Positions 23,738-31,970 of a DNA stretch of 39,607 nt are shown here, in pieces. Position 1 is the first letter of the stretch. The number at the start of each line of letters is the position of its first letter. Below the pieces are notes generated by a model. That model was not told where the DNA came from. It ran no database searches and saw only the letters and a list, made by a program, of their open reading frames with translations. The stretch is taken from positions 1-39,607 of the forward strand of contig JAFDYQ010000041.1 in assembly GCA_018267365.1 (NCBI GenBank), in the 5' to 3' direction. Source of the stretch: Bacteroidota bacterium. GTDB taxonomy: Bacteria > Bacteroidota > Bacteroidia > Chitinophagales > LD1. The translations under genes were made by a program, and so were the position numbers.

Positions 23738-24730
23738 ATGCCAGCAAAACTTGACAAAGACACATACCTCTACTGGTATGAACTGATGCTCAGGCTCCGC
23801 CGCTTTGAGGAGCGTGCGGGTATGCTTTACGGCCAGCAGAAGATACGTGGCTTTTGCCACCTCTATATAGGGCAGGAGGCAGTAGCCGCCGGTACCATGA
23901 CAGGCCTGCGCGCCGATGACCGTGTGATCACGGCCTATCGCGACCACGGCCTGGCTATAGCCAAGGGCATCTCCTGCAATGAAGCCATGGCTGAGCTCTA
24001 CGGCAAAGCCACCGGCTGTACCAAGGGCAAGGGAGGCTCGATGCACTTCTTTTCCAAAGAACACAACTTCTACGGCGGTCACGGCATCGTAGGTGCGCAG
24101 ATAGGACTGGGTGCGGGTATCGCCTTTGCCGATCAGTACCTGGGCAAAGATAACGTGACCATTTGCTTCTTTGGCGATGGTGCGGCGCGCCAGGGTATCC
24201 TGCATGAGACCTATAATATGGCCATGACCTGGAAGCTGCCGGTGATATTCGTTTGCGAAAACAACGGCTACGCTATGGGGACCTCAGTAGGCCGCTCCAG
24301 CAATGTGACTAATATAGCAGAGCTGGGCAAGGCATATGAGATGCCGTCTGAGACAGTAGACGGCATGAAGGCTGAGACGGTGCATGAGGCTGTAGCCCGT
24401 GCTGCCGAGCGCGCCCGCAAGGGTGAGGGTCCGACATTTCTCGAGATCATGACCTACCGCTACAAGGGCCACTCCATGAGCGACCCTCAGAAGTACCGCA
24501 CCAAAGAGGAGGTAGAGCAGTACCGCAAGCAGGACCCGATAGAGACCACTGCGGCCACGATACTCAAGAAGAAATATGCTACCCAGGCTGACCTCGATGC
24601 GATCAGCGCCAGGATAGATGCCGAGATAGATGAGTGTGTGAAATTTGCAGAAGAATCACCATTCCCTGATGACAGTGAGCTCTTCAAGGACATCTATGCA
24701 GAGGAGAATTATCCATTCCTGGTAGAGTAA
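23738..24730 (+). CDS. pdhA: Pyruvate dehydrogenase E1 component, alpha subunit
   Basis: A 330-residue thiamine-diphosphate enzyme subunit. RRFEERAGMLYGQQKIRGFCHLYIGQEA opens the family domain; RDHG (68-71) and the loop GKGGSMHFF line the active site. The diphosphate/metal motif runs from GDG (146-148) to ENN (174-176), and the C-terminal loop is YRYKGHSMSDPQKYR. With the beta subunit it decarboxylates pyruvate and transfers the acetyl group to E2 lipoate. GHSMSDP and the length favour pyruvate over branched-chain E1. The beta subunit is not in this window, so the complex is encoded at more than one locus. It is followed after 45 bases by a TPR membrane protein, as in one transcript. Confidence 0.92.
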   Translation: MPAKLDKDTYLYWYELMLRLRRFEERAGMLYGQQKIRGFCHLYIGQEAVAAGTMTGLRADDRVITAYRDHGLAIAKGISCNEAMAELYGKATGCTKGKGGSMHFFSKEHNFYGGHGIVGAQIGLGAGIAFADQYLGKDNVTICFFGDGAARQGILHETYNMAMTWKLPVIFVCENNGYAMGTSVGRSSNVTNIAELGKAYEMPSETVDGMKAETVHEAVARAAERARKGEGPTFLEIMTYRYKGHSMSDPQKYRTKEEVEQYRKQDPIETTAATILKKKYATQADLDAISARIDAEIDECVKFAEESPFPDDSELFKDIYAEENYPFLVE

Positions 24731-24775
24731 ACAGAACAGACAAAAACTTAAAAACCAAAATAGACAAAAACAGCA

Positions 24776-25489
24776 ATGGCAGACATCGAAGAAATAGAAC
24801 CAGAAGCAGTAGTAGGAGAACCGGAAGAGGGTAGTTTTTACTACGAATCAGAAGACTGGTTTGAGCGCAACAGGCAGAAACTCATGATAGGCGGCGGCGC
24901 AGCACTGGTAGTGCTGATAGTCGTGATCTTTATATTTGCCAAGTGGCTCCCGGACCGCAACCTGAAGGCCAGCCGTGAGATGTTTATGGCGGAGGCTATG
25001 TTTGCTCGTGACTCTGTAGACCTGGCGCTGAATGGCAGCAAAGGTGCTATAGGTGGTGCAGCTCCGTTCAAGGGCTTTCTGGAGATAAGAAAGAGCTACA
25101 ACTTTACCAAGGCAGCAAACCTGGCCAACTACTACATAGGTGCCTGCTACCTGGCCAAGAAGGACTACAAAAATGCGATAGATGCACTCAACAGCTACAG
25201 CACCAGCGATCCGATACTAGGCGCGGCCAAGCTGAACCTGATAGGTGATGCCTATGCAGATCAGGGCAAAGCCGATGAGGCGGCCAAGTACTACAGCAAG
25301 GCGGCTGACTTCTCCGACAATGAGCAGTTTGCCCCGATGTACCTGCTGAAGCTCGGCAAATACTATGAGCACAATAAGAAATACAACGAGGCTAAGGAAG
25401 CCTATAACAAAGTAAAAGAAAAGTACCCTAATACGCCGGAAGGCCGCGACGTAGAGAAATACCTCGCCCGTCTCAGCGTAGAGAGCTAA
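24776..25489 (+). CDS. Membrane-anchored TPR protein (YfgM-like)
   Basis: A 237-residue protein. The acidic cytosolic N-terminus (about 1-35) precedes a single transmembrane helix, about 37-55 (LMIGGGAALVVLIVVIFIF). The remainder consists of TPR helices, clearest at 116-232 (ANYYIGACYLAKKDYKNAIDAL, NLIGDAYADQGKADEAAKYYSKA, LLKLGKYYEHNKKYNEAKEAYNKV). The layout matches YfgM/TPR-21 proteins that work with periplasmic chaperones at the Sec translocon. It probably shares the pdhA transcript and is closed by the terminator just downstream. Confidence 0.82.
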   Translation: MADIEEIEPEAVVGEPEEGSFYYESEDWFERNRQKLMIGGGAALVVLIVVIFIFAKWLPDRNLKASREMFMAEAMFARDSVDLALNGSKGAIGGAAPFKGFLEIRKSYNFTKAANLANYYIGACYLAKKDYKNAIDALNSYSTSDPILGAAKLNLIGDAYADQGKADEAAKYYSKAADFSDNEQFAPMYLLKLGKYYEHNKKYNEAKEAYNKVKEKYPNTPEGRDVEKYLARLSVES

Positions 25490-25512
25490 AAGATATAATC
25501 TCAGATAATCAG

Positions 25513-25545
25513 AGAGGGAAGTGGCGACACATCCCTCTTTTTATT
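25513..25545 (+). terminator. Rho-independent terminator after the TPR gene
   Basis: Stem AGAGGGA/TCCCTCT (25513-25519 with 25532-25538), extended past an A-A mismatch by GTG/CAC around a GCGA tetraloop, then TTTTTATTT. It lies 24 bases after the stop codon. Confidence 0.85.
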
Positions 25546-25581
25546 TATAGATATTGAAGTAAGATGGCCGAATACAAAGCG

Positions 25582-25652
25582 AACCGCAAAGAACGCCAGG
25601 AACGCGAAGAGGTTTTAAAAATATCTTCGCGTTCCTGGCGTTCTTTGCGGTT
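25582..25652. repeat. Perfect 29-base inverted repeat with 13-base loop
   Basis: Arms 25582-25610 and 25624-25652 are exactly complementary over 29 bases; the loop (25611-25623) contains TTTTAAAA. It lies between the terminator and ribH and is not followed by a T run. The arm sequence (CGCAAAGAACGCCAGG...) resembles a dispersed Bacteroidota intergenic repeat that I recall from other genomes; this is memory, not a search result. As RNA it would form a very stable hairpin upstream of ribH. Confidence 0.85.
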
Positions 25653-25712
25653 AATGATAATCTCTTTTACATTTGAATTGGGTATATTTCAAAGAACAAT
25701 CATAAAACATAC

Positions 25713-26258
25713 ATGGCTACCAATCTCAAAAACTTATCGAGCTACGATCCAAAAGAAATACCTGATGGCAGGACCTATACTATCGGCATCATCGTGTCGG
25801 AGTACAATAGCGATATCACCTTTGCGCTACGTGATGCGGCTATCAATACCCTGCTGGCGCACAATGTGAGCGAGGACAGCATCATAGTAGACTATGCTCC
25901 CGGCGCTTATGAGCTGCCGCTGGCCGCGCAGACGCTCTACCTGGGCGAGGAATGCGATGCGGTGATCGTACTCGGCTGCGTGATCAAAGGCGATACGGAC
26001 CACGATATCTATATCAACAATGCCGTCTCTCAGGCGCTGATGAACCTCTCACTGGATGCCAATGCGCCGTTCATCTTCGGGCTGCTGACTACCAATGACC
26101 ACCAGCAGGCAGTAGACCGCGCCGGTGGCAAGCATGGCAACAAGGGCACCGAATGCGCCATAGCCGCGCTAAAGATGGTAGCCCTGCGCGAGCGCCACAT
26201 ACAGGACGAGGATATAGACGACCTGTTTGGTGATGAGTTTGATGAGGATCTGAACTAA
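25713..26258 (+). CDS. ribH: 6,7-dimethyl-8-ribityllumazine synthase
   Basis: A 181-residue enzyme joining 5-amino-6-ribitylaminouracil with dihydroxybutanone phosphate, the last step before riboflavin synthase. Family blocks are IGIIVSEYNSDIT (substrate-binding at the N-terminus), APGAYELPLAAQ, VIVLGCVIKGDTDHDIYINNAV with the catalytic His of the DTDHD loop, and PFIFGLLTTNDHQQAVDRAGGKHGNKG. The extra acidic tail (DEDIDDLFGDEFDEDLN) beyond the usual end is longer than in the Escherichia protein. The gene follows a 29-base palindrome and is 12 bases from the next gene. No FMN riboswitch was recognised upstream. Confidence 0.92.
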   Translation: MATNLKNLSSYDPKEIPDGRTYTIGIIVSEYNSDITFALRDAAINTLLAHNVSEDSIIVDYAPGAYELPLAAQTLYLGEECDAVIVLGCVIKGDTDHDIYINNAVSQALMNLSLDANAPFIFGLLTTNDHQQAVDRAGGKHGNKGTECAIAALKMVALRERHIQDEDIDDLFGDEFDEDLN

Positions 26259-26270
26259 GACCGAAATACA

Positions 26271-27113
26271 ATGAAACTTCACACGATAGATACAGGCCTA
26301 TTTAAACTGGATGGCGGTGCGATGTTTGGCGTGGTGCCGCGGAGTATGTGGATAAAGCTGCACCCCTCTGATCCCAATGGGATGTGTACCTGGGCCATGC
26401 GCTGTATGCTGATAGAGGATGGCAAGAAGCTGATCCTGATAGACACCGGACTGGGTGACAAGCAGGATGAGAAGTTCTTTAGCCGCTATGAGCCGCATGG
26501 GGAGGATACGCTGGATAAGTCGCTGGCGAAGCTGGGCTTCTCTGCTGATGACATTACTGATGTATTGCTGACGCACCTGCACTTTGACCACTGCGGTGGA
26601 GCGATTAAAAGGGAAGGAGAGAAGCTGGTGCCGGCTTTTAAGAATGCAACCTACTGGAGTAATGACAAGCACTGGGAGTGGGCTACTAAACCGAATGCGC
26701 GGGAGAAGGCTTCTTTCCTGAAAGAAAATATACTGCCGATACAAGAGAGCGGCCAGCTCAAATTTGTAAATGATGGCTCGCGCGGGATACACCCGGATGT
26801 CCTGGTCAAAACTGTGAGCGGCCATACCGAGAGTATGATCACGCCGCATATCAGTTACAAAGGCAAGACCATAGTCTATGCCGCTGACCTGATCCCATCG
26901 CGGTGGCATGTGCCGCTGCCGTACGTGATGGCTTATGATACAAGACCGCTGCTGACGCTATCCGAGAAAGAAGCGCTGCTGCCTGAGGCGGCGAAGAATG
27001 ATTATCTACTATTCTTAGAGCATGACCCTACAGTAGAGATGATCAGTCTGGCAGAGACAGAGCGGGGTGTGCAGCTAAAGGATCAGCTGAAGTTGTCAGA
27101 GGTTTTTGGATAA
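26271..27113 (+). CDS. Metallo-beta-lactamase-fold hydrolase
   Basis: A 280-residue member of the MBL superfamily. The zinc motif THLHFDHCGG holds His102, His104, Asp106 and His107; His185 (VSGHTESM), Asp206 (YAADLIPS) and His251 (FLEHDP) complete a two-metal site. The strand IDTGLGD before the motif and the overall spacing resemble the lactonase/AHL-lactonase-like group, but substrate cannot be deduced; thioesterase or general hydrolase is equally possible. No signal peptide, so cytosolic. It starts 12 bases after ribH and is likely co-transcribed with it. Confidence 0.87.
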   Translation: MKLHTIDTGLFKLDGGAMFGVVPRSMWIKLHPSDPNGMCTWAMRCMLIEDGKKLILIDTGLGDKQDEKFFSRYEPHGEDTLDKSLAKLGFSADDITDVLLTHLHFDHCGGAIKREGEKLVPAFKNATYWSNDKHWEWATKPNAREKASFLKENILPIQESGQLKFVNDGSRGIHPDVLVKTVSGHTESMITPHISYKGKTIVYAADLIPSRWHVPLPYVMAYDTRPLLTLSEKEALLPEAAKNDYLLFLEHDPTVEMISLAETERGVQLKDQLKLSEVFG

Positions 27114-27249
27114 GGGCTATTGTCATTCGTTTTACCGTTTACTGATACCTTTCCTGTGCGGAATACAGCAAAGTTTCCGTATTAAATCAACTTACCCTTT
27201 CTATCAGTATGCATAATAGCTGAATCGCCCAGACTTTGTAAGTATACGG

Positions 27250-27257
27250 TAGCTTTG
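27250..27257 (+). promoter_or_regulatory. Candidate -7 box of the CocE-type gene
   Basis: TAGCTTTG is an exact TAnnTTTG match. If used, transcription would start around 27263, after the GTG at 27257 but before the in-frame GTG at 27278, which argues for the latter as start codon. The nearest upstream TTTG is only 11 bases away. Confidence 0.4.
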
Positions 27258-27277
27258 TGGCAGTAATCATACACACA

Positions 27278-29152
27278 GTGAAGAATCTGACCCTCCTCGT
27301 ACTTTCCATGCTGGCGCTCGCCACCTACGCCGCCAAACCAAAGAGTGATACGCCGCAGCGCCGCATCAGCAGGCCGGGCATCTACTCCGGCTATACCTCT
27401 CCTGACTATGACGGCTTCAAGTATACCACGCAGTATGTCTATATGCGCGATAGTACGCCGCTGGCTACAGACGTCTATCTGCCCAAACATCTGGAGCCGG
27501 GCCGGAAGGTGCCGGCCATAGTCTACCTGACCCGCTACGTGCGCGCCATACATGCCAAGTGGCCACTCAGTATGCTACGGGATCCCGTCTTTGGTATGAT
27601 ACCGGAGAGCGAGGTAAAGTTTTTTACCTCCTATGGCTATGCGGTGGTAGTAGTAGATGTGCGTGGTACGGGCGCCTCGCCGGGAGCGCGCAAGATGGAG
27701 TTTAGCCCCGAGGAGATAGCAGATGGCCGCCAGGTGGTAGACTGGATCGTGGCACAGCCATGGTGCGATGGCAAGGTAGGCACTACCGGTGTATCCTACC
27801 TGGGCACTACCGCCGAGATGCTGCTGGCCAATCAGCACCCTGCCGTAAAGGCCTGTGTACCACGCTCAGCTATCTTTGACCTGTACAAGAATATCATCTT
27901 CCCGGGTGGCGTATGTCAGGGGCCCTTTGTAGATATATGGGGCTATACTACGCGCTCCCTGGATAATAATGACTTCAGCCCCTTCTCCCCACATGCCAAT
28001 CTCATAACCGGTATACACGCTGTGAAGGCAGACAATGGCAAAGAGATACTGGACAAAGCCATAGCACAGCACAAGACGAACTTTGATATCACGGTAGGGC
28101 TGCAGCAAGTGAAGTTTCGGGATGACAAGGCCGGCACTGCAGGACTCTGTGCAGATGACTGCAGCGTGCACCAGCGGCTGGATCAGATAGCACACTCGGG
28201 TACAGCTATCTACCGTATAGGCGGCTGGTATGATGGTGGCCTGGCCCGTGGCAGCCTGGACGCGAGCCTCAATACTGATAATACCAAAAAGGTGCTCATA
28301 GGTCCCTGGGATCATGGCCCTCATGATGACGTGAGCCCGTACGCTACGTCTGATGACGTGAAATTTGATGTAAAGCTGGAGATACTGCGGTTCTTTGATC
28401 ACTATCTGAAAGGCATAGACAATGGTATAGACCTGGAGCCACGCTATAGCTACTACACAGTGGGCGAGGAGACGTGGCAGTCATCAGATGTATGGCCTCT
28501 GCGCGCGGTAACCCCCACGCGCATATTCCTCTCCGGAGACCAGCGGCTCTCCGGCGGCGCAGCTCCTGTCACCTCCGGGCAGGCGACGTATAAGGTAGAC
28601 TATACCGCCACCTCTGACAGCACCTCCCGGTGGAATAGTGTGACCGACCTCTATCGCCACGGCGCTACACACTATGCTGACCGCCGTGTAGAAGACCGCA
28701 AGCTGCTCTGCTATACCGGCGTGCCACTCGGGGAGACGATAGAGATCACCGGGCATCCGATAGTGGGGTTAAACTTTGCTGCCGATGCAGATGATGCCAC
28801 TGTATTCTGCTATCTGGAGGATGTGGGGCCGGATAGCTCTGTGACCTATGTGACAGAGGGCATGATACGTCCAGTAGACCGTCAGGTAAAGGAAGGACCC
28901 TACAAGACTGCCTACCCGGAGCACACCTATCGCAAGGAAGATGCGCTCCCCTACCATGCCGGTGAGATAGTGCGGCTGACCTTTGATATGCTACCTATCT
29001 CTTATCAGTTTAAAAAGGGCCATAGCATCCGTGTGTCTATAGCCGGGGCCGATACGGGCCACTTCAACCTGCCCTCACCACTGCCTACGGAGTTTCGCAT
29101 CTTGTCCGGGATGGCAGATCCCTCTTATATAGATCTGCCGGTAGTAAGGTAG
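27278..29152 (+). CDS. CocE/NonD-family (X-Pro dipeptidyl-peptidase-like) hydrolase
   Basis: 624 residues from the GTG at 27278; a GTG at 27257 would add seven. The signal peptide is VKNLTLLVLSMLALATYAAK, so the enzyme is exported. The alpha/beta-hydrolase part has DVYLPKHLEPGRKVPAIVYLTRY, VVVDVRGTGASPG and the nucleophile elbow GVSYLG (Ser173). The catalytic Asp and His are expected in GGWYDGG and GPWDHGPHDD. A C-terminal beta-sandwich (from about 400, RIFLSGDQRLSG through GHSIRVSIAGADTGHF) is the X-Pro_dipep_C domain typical of CocE and glutaryl acylases. Likely an esterase/amidase or dipeptidyl-peptidase acting in the periplasm; substrate unknown. Confidence 0.87.
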   Translation: MKNLTLLVLSMLALATYAAKPKSDTPQRRISRPGIYSGYTSPDYDGFKYTTQYVYMRDSTPLATDVYLPKHLEPGRKVPAIVYLTRYVRAIHAKWPLSMLRDPVFGMIPESEVKFFTSYGYAVVVVDVRGTGASPGARKMEFSPEEIADGRQVVDWIVAQPWCDGKVGTTGVSYLGTTAEMLLANQHPAVKACVPRSAIFDLYKNIIFPGGVCQGPFVDIWGYTTRSLDNNDFSPFSPHANLITGIHAVKADNGKEILDKAIAQHKTNFDITVGLQQVKFRDDKAGTAGLCADDCSVHQRLDQIAHSGTAIYRIGGWYDGGLARGSLDASLNTDNTKKVLIGPWDHGPHDDVSPYATSDDVKFDVKLEILRFFDHYLKGIDNGIDLEPRYSYYTVGEETWQSSDVWPLRAVTPTRIFLSGDQRLSGGAAPVTSGQATYKVDYTATSDSTSRWNSVTDLYRHGATHYADRRVEDRKLLCYTGVPLGETIEITGHPIVGLNFAADADDATVFCYLEDVGPDSSVTYVTEGMIRPVDRQVKEGPYKTAYPEHTYRKEDALPYHAGEIVRLTFDMLPISYQFKKGHSIRVSIAGADTGHFNLPSPLPTEFRILSGMADPSYIDLPVVR

Positions 29153-29463
29153 GGCAGCTATATCCACATTGAGGTATGTCCCGCACATACTGATCCGCAC
29201 CCGCAGGCATCGGTCTATGCCTTGTTTCTACCATAAGTATTGACTTCCAGTAGTTTACGCTGATGGGGCATCTGTCTCTACCTTTCGTAGGGGCTGAGCA
29301 AAAATAGCTGCGGATTGTGGCGGGATGTAGACGCAGCTTTATCCACAATAAGGCACTTGTTTATTGATTATCAGTAATATGAAGATTATTTGAATCTTTC
29401 ATGGCATAGTAATCGTACTAGAAAAGAATGGAATACAATTTCTAGACATAAAAGGAAATTAAA
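29153..29463. other. 311-base intergenic region with a DnaA-box match
   Basis: No gene is visible. TTATCCACA at 29339-29347 is an exact DnaA-box consensus, and ATATCCACA at 29160-29168 differs by one base in the same orientation. The stretch after 29360 is AT-rich. GCATCTGTCTCTACC (29268-29282) looks like one arm of a decayed repeat. No terminator for the CocE gene is seen. Confidence 0.4.
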
Positions 29464-31707
29464 ATGAAATTCTTTACAACGCTCCCCCGCTTACTAGTGA
29501 CATGCAGCCTGATGGCGTTAGGGCTATACGCGCATGCCACTAGCTACACCTGCATCCAAAGTGGCAACTGGACTGACGGCAGCATATGGCAGGCCGGCGT
29601 CGCTCCTCCTGCTACTCTCACCGGCAATGATTTTGTGATAGTCAATAGTGGCCTGACCGTGACCATGGATCAGGACGAAACACTGAATAGCTCCCAGGCC
29701 ATCGTGACCGTGTATGGTACCCTGACCAGCTGGCACAGTATGGATATCACCAGCGGTACACTGAATGGTAATGGGACGATCATCCTGCATACCCTGCGTA
29801 TGGGTACCGGTAGCAGCTGGGTATTTACCGGTACGATCACTACGGATAACCTATACAACCTGCAAAATCAACTGTCTCTGCAGGGTAATGTAGTAGTAGG
29901 GGATACGATAGGATTTGTAGCCGGCAATATAGGCCTGGGCCAGGGTGCAAACCTGACGCTGGCAGATGATGCAGTACTGGACATAGGAGCCGGTACATAT
30001 AGCGGCTACCAGAGCTGGCATCAGAATGGCCGGATCAACCTATACTATACGCGCCCCGGTATATCCAGCATGGGTATAGAGACGACCTTTGTGAATATAC
30101 ATGATGTGAGTGTAAATATGCCATCGGCTACAGACCGACTGGATATGATGGGTGATATGATGGTGACAGGTGCCCTCTCGCTGCTGGGTGGCCAGCTCAA
30201 TATGAATGGCCACAATATCACCGCCAATGGTACTATAGCGAGCAGCGGTACCGGCGTGCTGATGGGCAGCAGTGCCAGTGTGCTAAATGTAAACGGCAGT
30301 GGCGTGGCTAATAGTGTAGCATTCGCTGCCGGCAATAACTCTATAGCCAGCCTCAATGTAAATCTCACAGGCGGCGGAGCGCTGACACTCTCCTCTGACC
30401 TGACCTGCCTGGGCACGCTGAATGTCCTCTCAGGCACGCTGATGCTGGGCAGCAGCCACCTGACACTCCAGGGCGCTATCACAGGGGCAGGATATCTGAG
30501 TGCTACCAGCGCCTCCGGCCTGATAGTGAACGGCACAGGTAATATGGGCAATATCAAATGGGCCAACGGAGGCTCTACCATAGGTGATCTGACTATCAAT
30601 ATAGATGGTACAAACGGGATGGTATCTATGGCCAGTGATATGACTGTAGCCGGTACCCTCGCGCTGACCGGCGGCTATCTGACACTCAACGGCCGGCACC
30701 TGACTCTCAGCGGCACTACTAGTGCAGGTGCAGGCGCTATCTACAGTGATAGCGCTGCATACATTACTCTGGCGGGTAGTACGGCCTCCGGTATGGGCAT
30801 TATAAAATTTGCAACAGGTGGAGACAAAGTGCAAAACCTGGAGATCAATACTACTAATAATAGCTGGGCTACACTGGGCTCACCACTCACCGTATCGGGC
30901 ACACTGATGCTGACCAGCGGCAATATAGACCTGGCCGGAAACGACCTGACAGTACAGAGCACGGGCGGTGTGACAGGTGGATCTGCCACGAGCTATATCC
31001 TGACATCAGGCAGCGGCAGCCTCCGGATCCATATAGGTGCCGGGAGTGCGGGTATGCTGCCCATAGGTACTGCCAGCTACTACGCACCGCTCCGCGTGGG
31101 CAATAATGCGGCTGCGGCGGGCAATTTCAGCGCACTGGCGCACAGTGGCATCTATGCCAATGGTACCACCGGCTCAGATGTAGCTGCCAGCAGGCAGGGT
31201 GTGATAGTGAGCTGGGAGCTGGAGTCTGATATGACTACCGGTGCCAATGCCTCAGTAGAAGCATACTGGAGCCAGGCCATGGAGTCTGCGCAGTTTGATA
31301 GAGCTAAGGTTTTCCTGAGCCACTATACAGGCGGTACGTGGGATACGTATACTGCTGCCGCTGCTACTTCTCAGTCGGGAAGTATGTGGTCTACTAGCCG
31401 CGCAGGCATCACTTCATTCAGTCCCTTTGCGGTGCTGAGCACCGGCACGGCTACCGGGCCTAGCGGTATCAGCGATGCAGCCGGTGGGGTAGCCTTCTCA
31501 GCCTATCCTAATCCTGCACGCAATGTGCTCACAGTGACCACACCCGATGCTACAGGCACACTGCACCTCCATGATATGATAGGCAATGACGTAGGTACCT
31601 ATACCGTATCTCAGACTACCAATAAGATAGACCTAAGCCAGCTGGCCTCCGGTGTGTATGTCCTCTCGCTAAACGATAAATACTCCCAGAAGATAGTAAA
31701 GCAATAA
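29464..31707 (+). CDS. Beta-helix surface protein with T9SS type A tail (first paralogue)
   Basis: A 747-residue secreted protein. Signal peptide to about residue 26 (LGLYAHATS), then a G8-like opening (SGNWTDGSIWQAGVAPP, DFVIVNSGLTVTMDQDETL). A long run of short strands rich in Gly, Asn, Thr and Leu follows, in repeats of the form GTLxLxGGxLxLNGHxLTxxGTxxxxGxG, typical of a right-handed beta-helix. A beta-sandwich region (about 560-660, YWSQAMESAQFDRAKVFLSHY) precedes the tail FSAYPNPARNVLTVT...GVYVLSLNDKYSQKIVKQ, a type A T9SS sorting signal that is cleaved and anchors cargo to A-LPS. Likely a surface adhesin or wall-associated fibre. Its neighbour downstream is a close paralogue. Confidence 0.85.
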   Translation: MKFFTTLPRLLVTCSLMALGLYAHATSYTCIQSGNWTDGSIWQAGVAPPATLTGNDFVIVNSGLTVTMDQDETLNSSQAIVTVYGTLTSWHSMDITSGTLNGNGTIILHTLRMGTGSSWVFTGTITTDNLYNLQNQLSLQGNVVVGDTIGFVAGNIGLGQGANLTLADDAVLDIGAGTYSGYQSWHQNGRINLYYTRPGISSMGIETTFVNIHDVSVNMPSATDRLDMMGDMMVTGALSLLGGQLNMNGHNITANGTIASSGTGVLMGSSASVLNVNGSGVANSVAFAAGNNSIASLNVNLTGGGALTLSSDLTCLGTLNVLSGTLMLGSSHLTLQGAITGAGYLSATSASGLIVNGTGNMGNIKWANGGSTIGDLTINIDGTNGMVSMASDMTVAGTLALTGGYLTLNGRHLTLSGTTSAGAGAIYSDSAAYITLAGSTASGMGIIKFATGGDKVQNLEINTTNNSWATLGSPLTVSGTLMLTSGNIDLAGNDLTVQSTGGVTGGSATSYILTSGSGSLRIHIGAGSAGMLPIGTASYYAPLRVGNNAAAAGNFSALAHSGIYANGTTGSDVAASRQGVIVSWELESDMTTGANASVEAYWSQAMESAQFDRAKVFLSHYTGGTWDTYTAAAATSQSGSMWSTSRAGITSFSPFAVLSTGTATGPSGISDAAGGVAFSAYPNPARNVLTVTTPDATGTLHLHDMIGNDVGTYTVSQTTNKIDLSQLASGVYVLSLNDKYSQKIVKQ

Positions 31708-31728
31708 GCACTGTCAATGCTCCTCATA

Positions 31729-31755
31729 AAGCCACCCCTTAGGGTGGCTTTTTTT
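31729..31755 (+). terminator. Rho-independent terminator after first beta-helix gene
   Basis: A perfect 9-base stem AAGCCACCC/GGGTGGCTT with a CTTA loop, running into TTTTT. It starts 22 bases after the stop, so the two paralogues are probably separate transcripts. Confidence 0.88.
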
Positions 31756-31970
31756 GTGCTATGAAGCGGGGAGGTAGCCGTTGGTTTATTATACAATGCA
31801 TAAGGGCGACTGAGCAAAATTCTCGTCAGAGTGCAAATGCCTCTCCCCATTTCGATTGGGAAAGAAGTGCGGTTATGCCTCTGTTTATGGTATTTACACC
31901 TTGTATTGCGCTTGGCATGGCAATGGCTTACGCTAGGATGTATTGTACACCAAAATTTAAATACACAAAC

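Noticed and set aside
25653..25712. FMN riboswitch upstream of ribH
   Set aside because: The space between the palindrome and the start is too short and none of the conserved FMN aptamer blocks was recognised.
25564..25869. Open frame starting MAEYKANRKERQERE
   Set aside because: It is made by the 29-base palindrome and runs out of frame into ribH; no domain and no conserved pattern.
31761..31970. N-terminal extension of the second beta-helix protein
   Set aside because: It starts right after the upstream terminator, has no signal peptide, and the ATG at 31971 gives the same signal-peptide layout as the paralogue.
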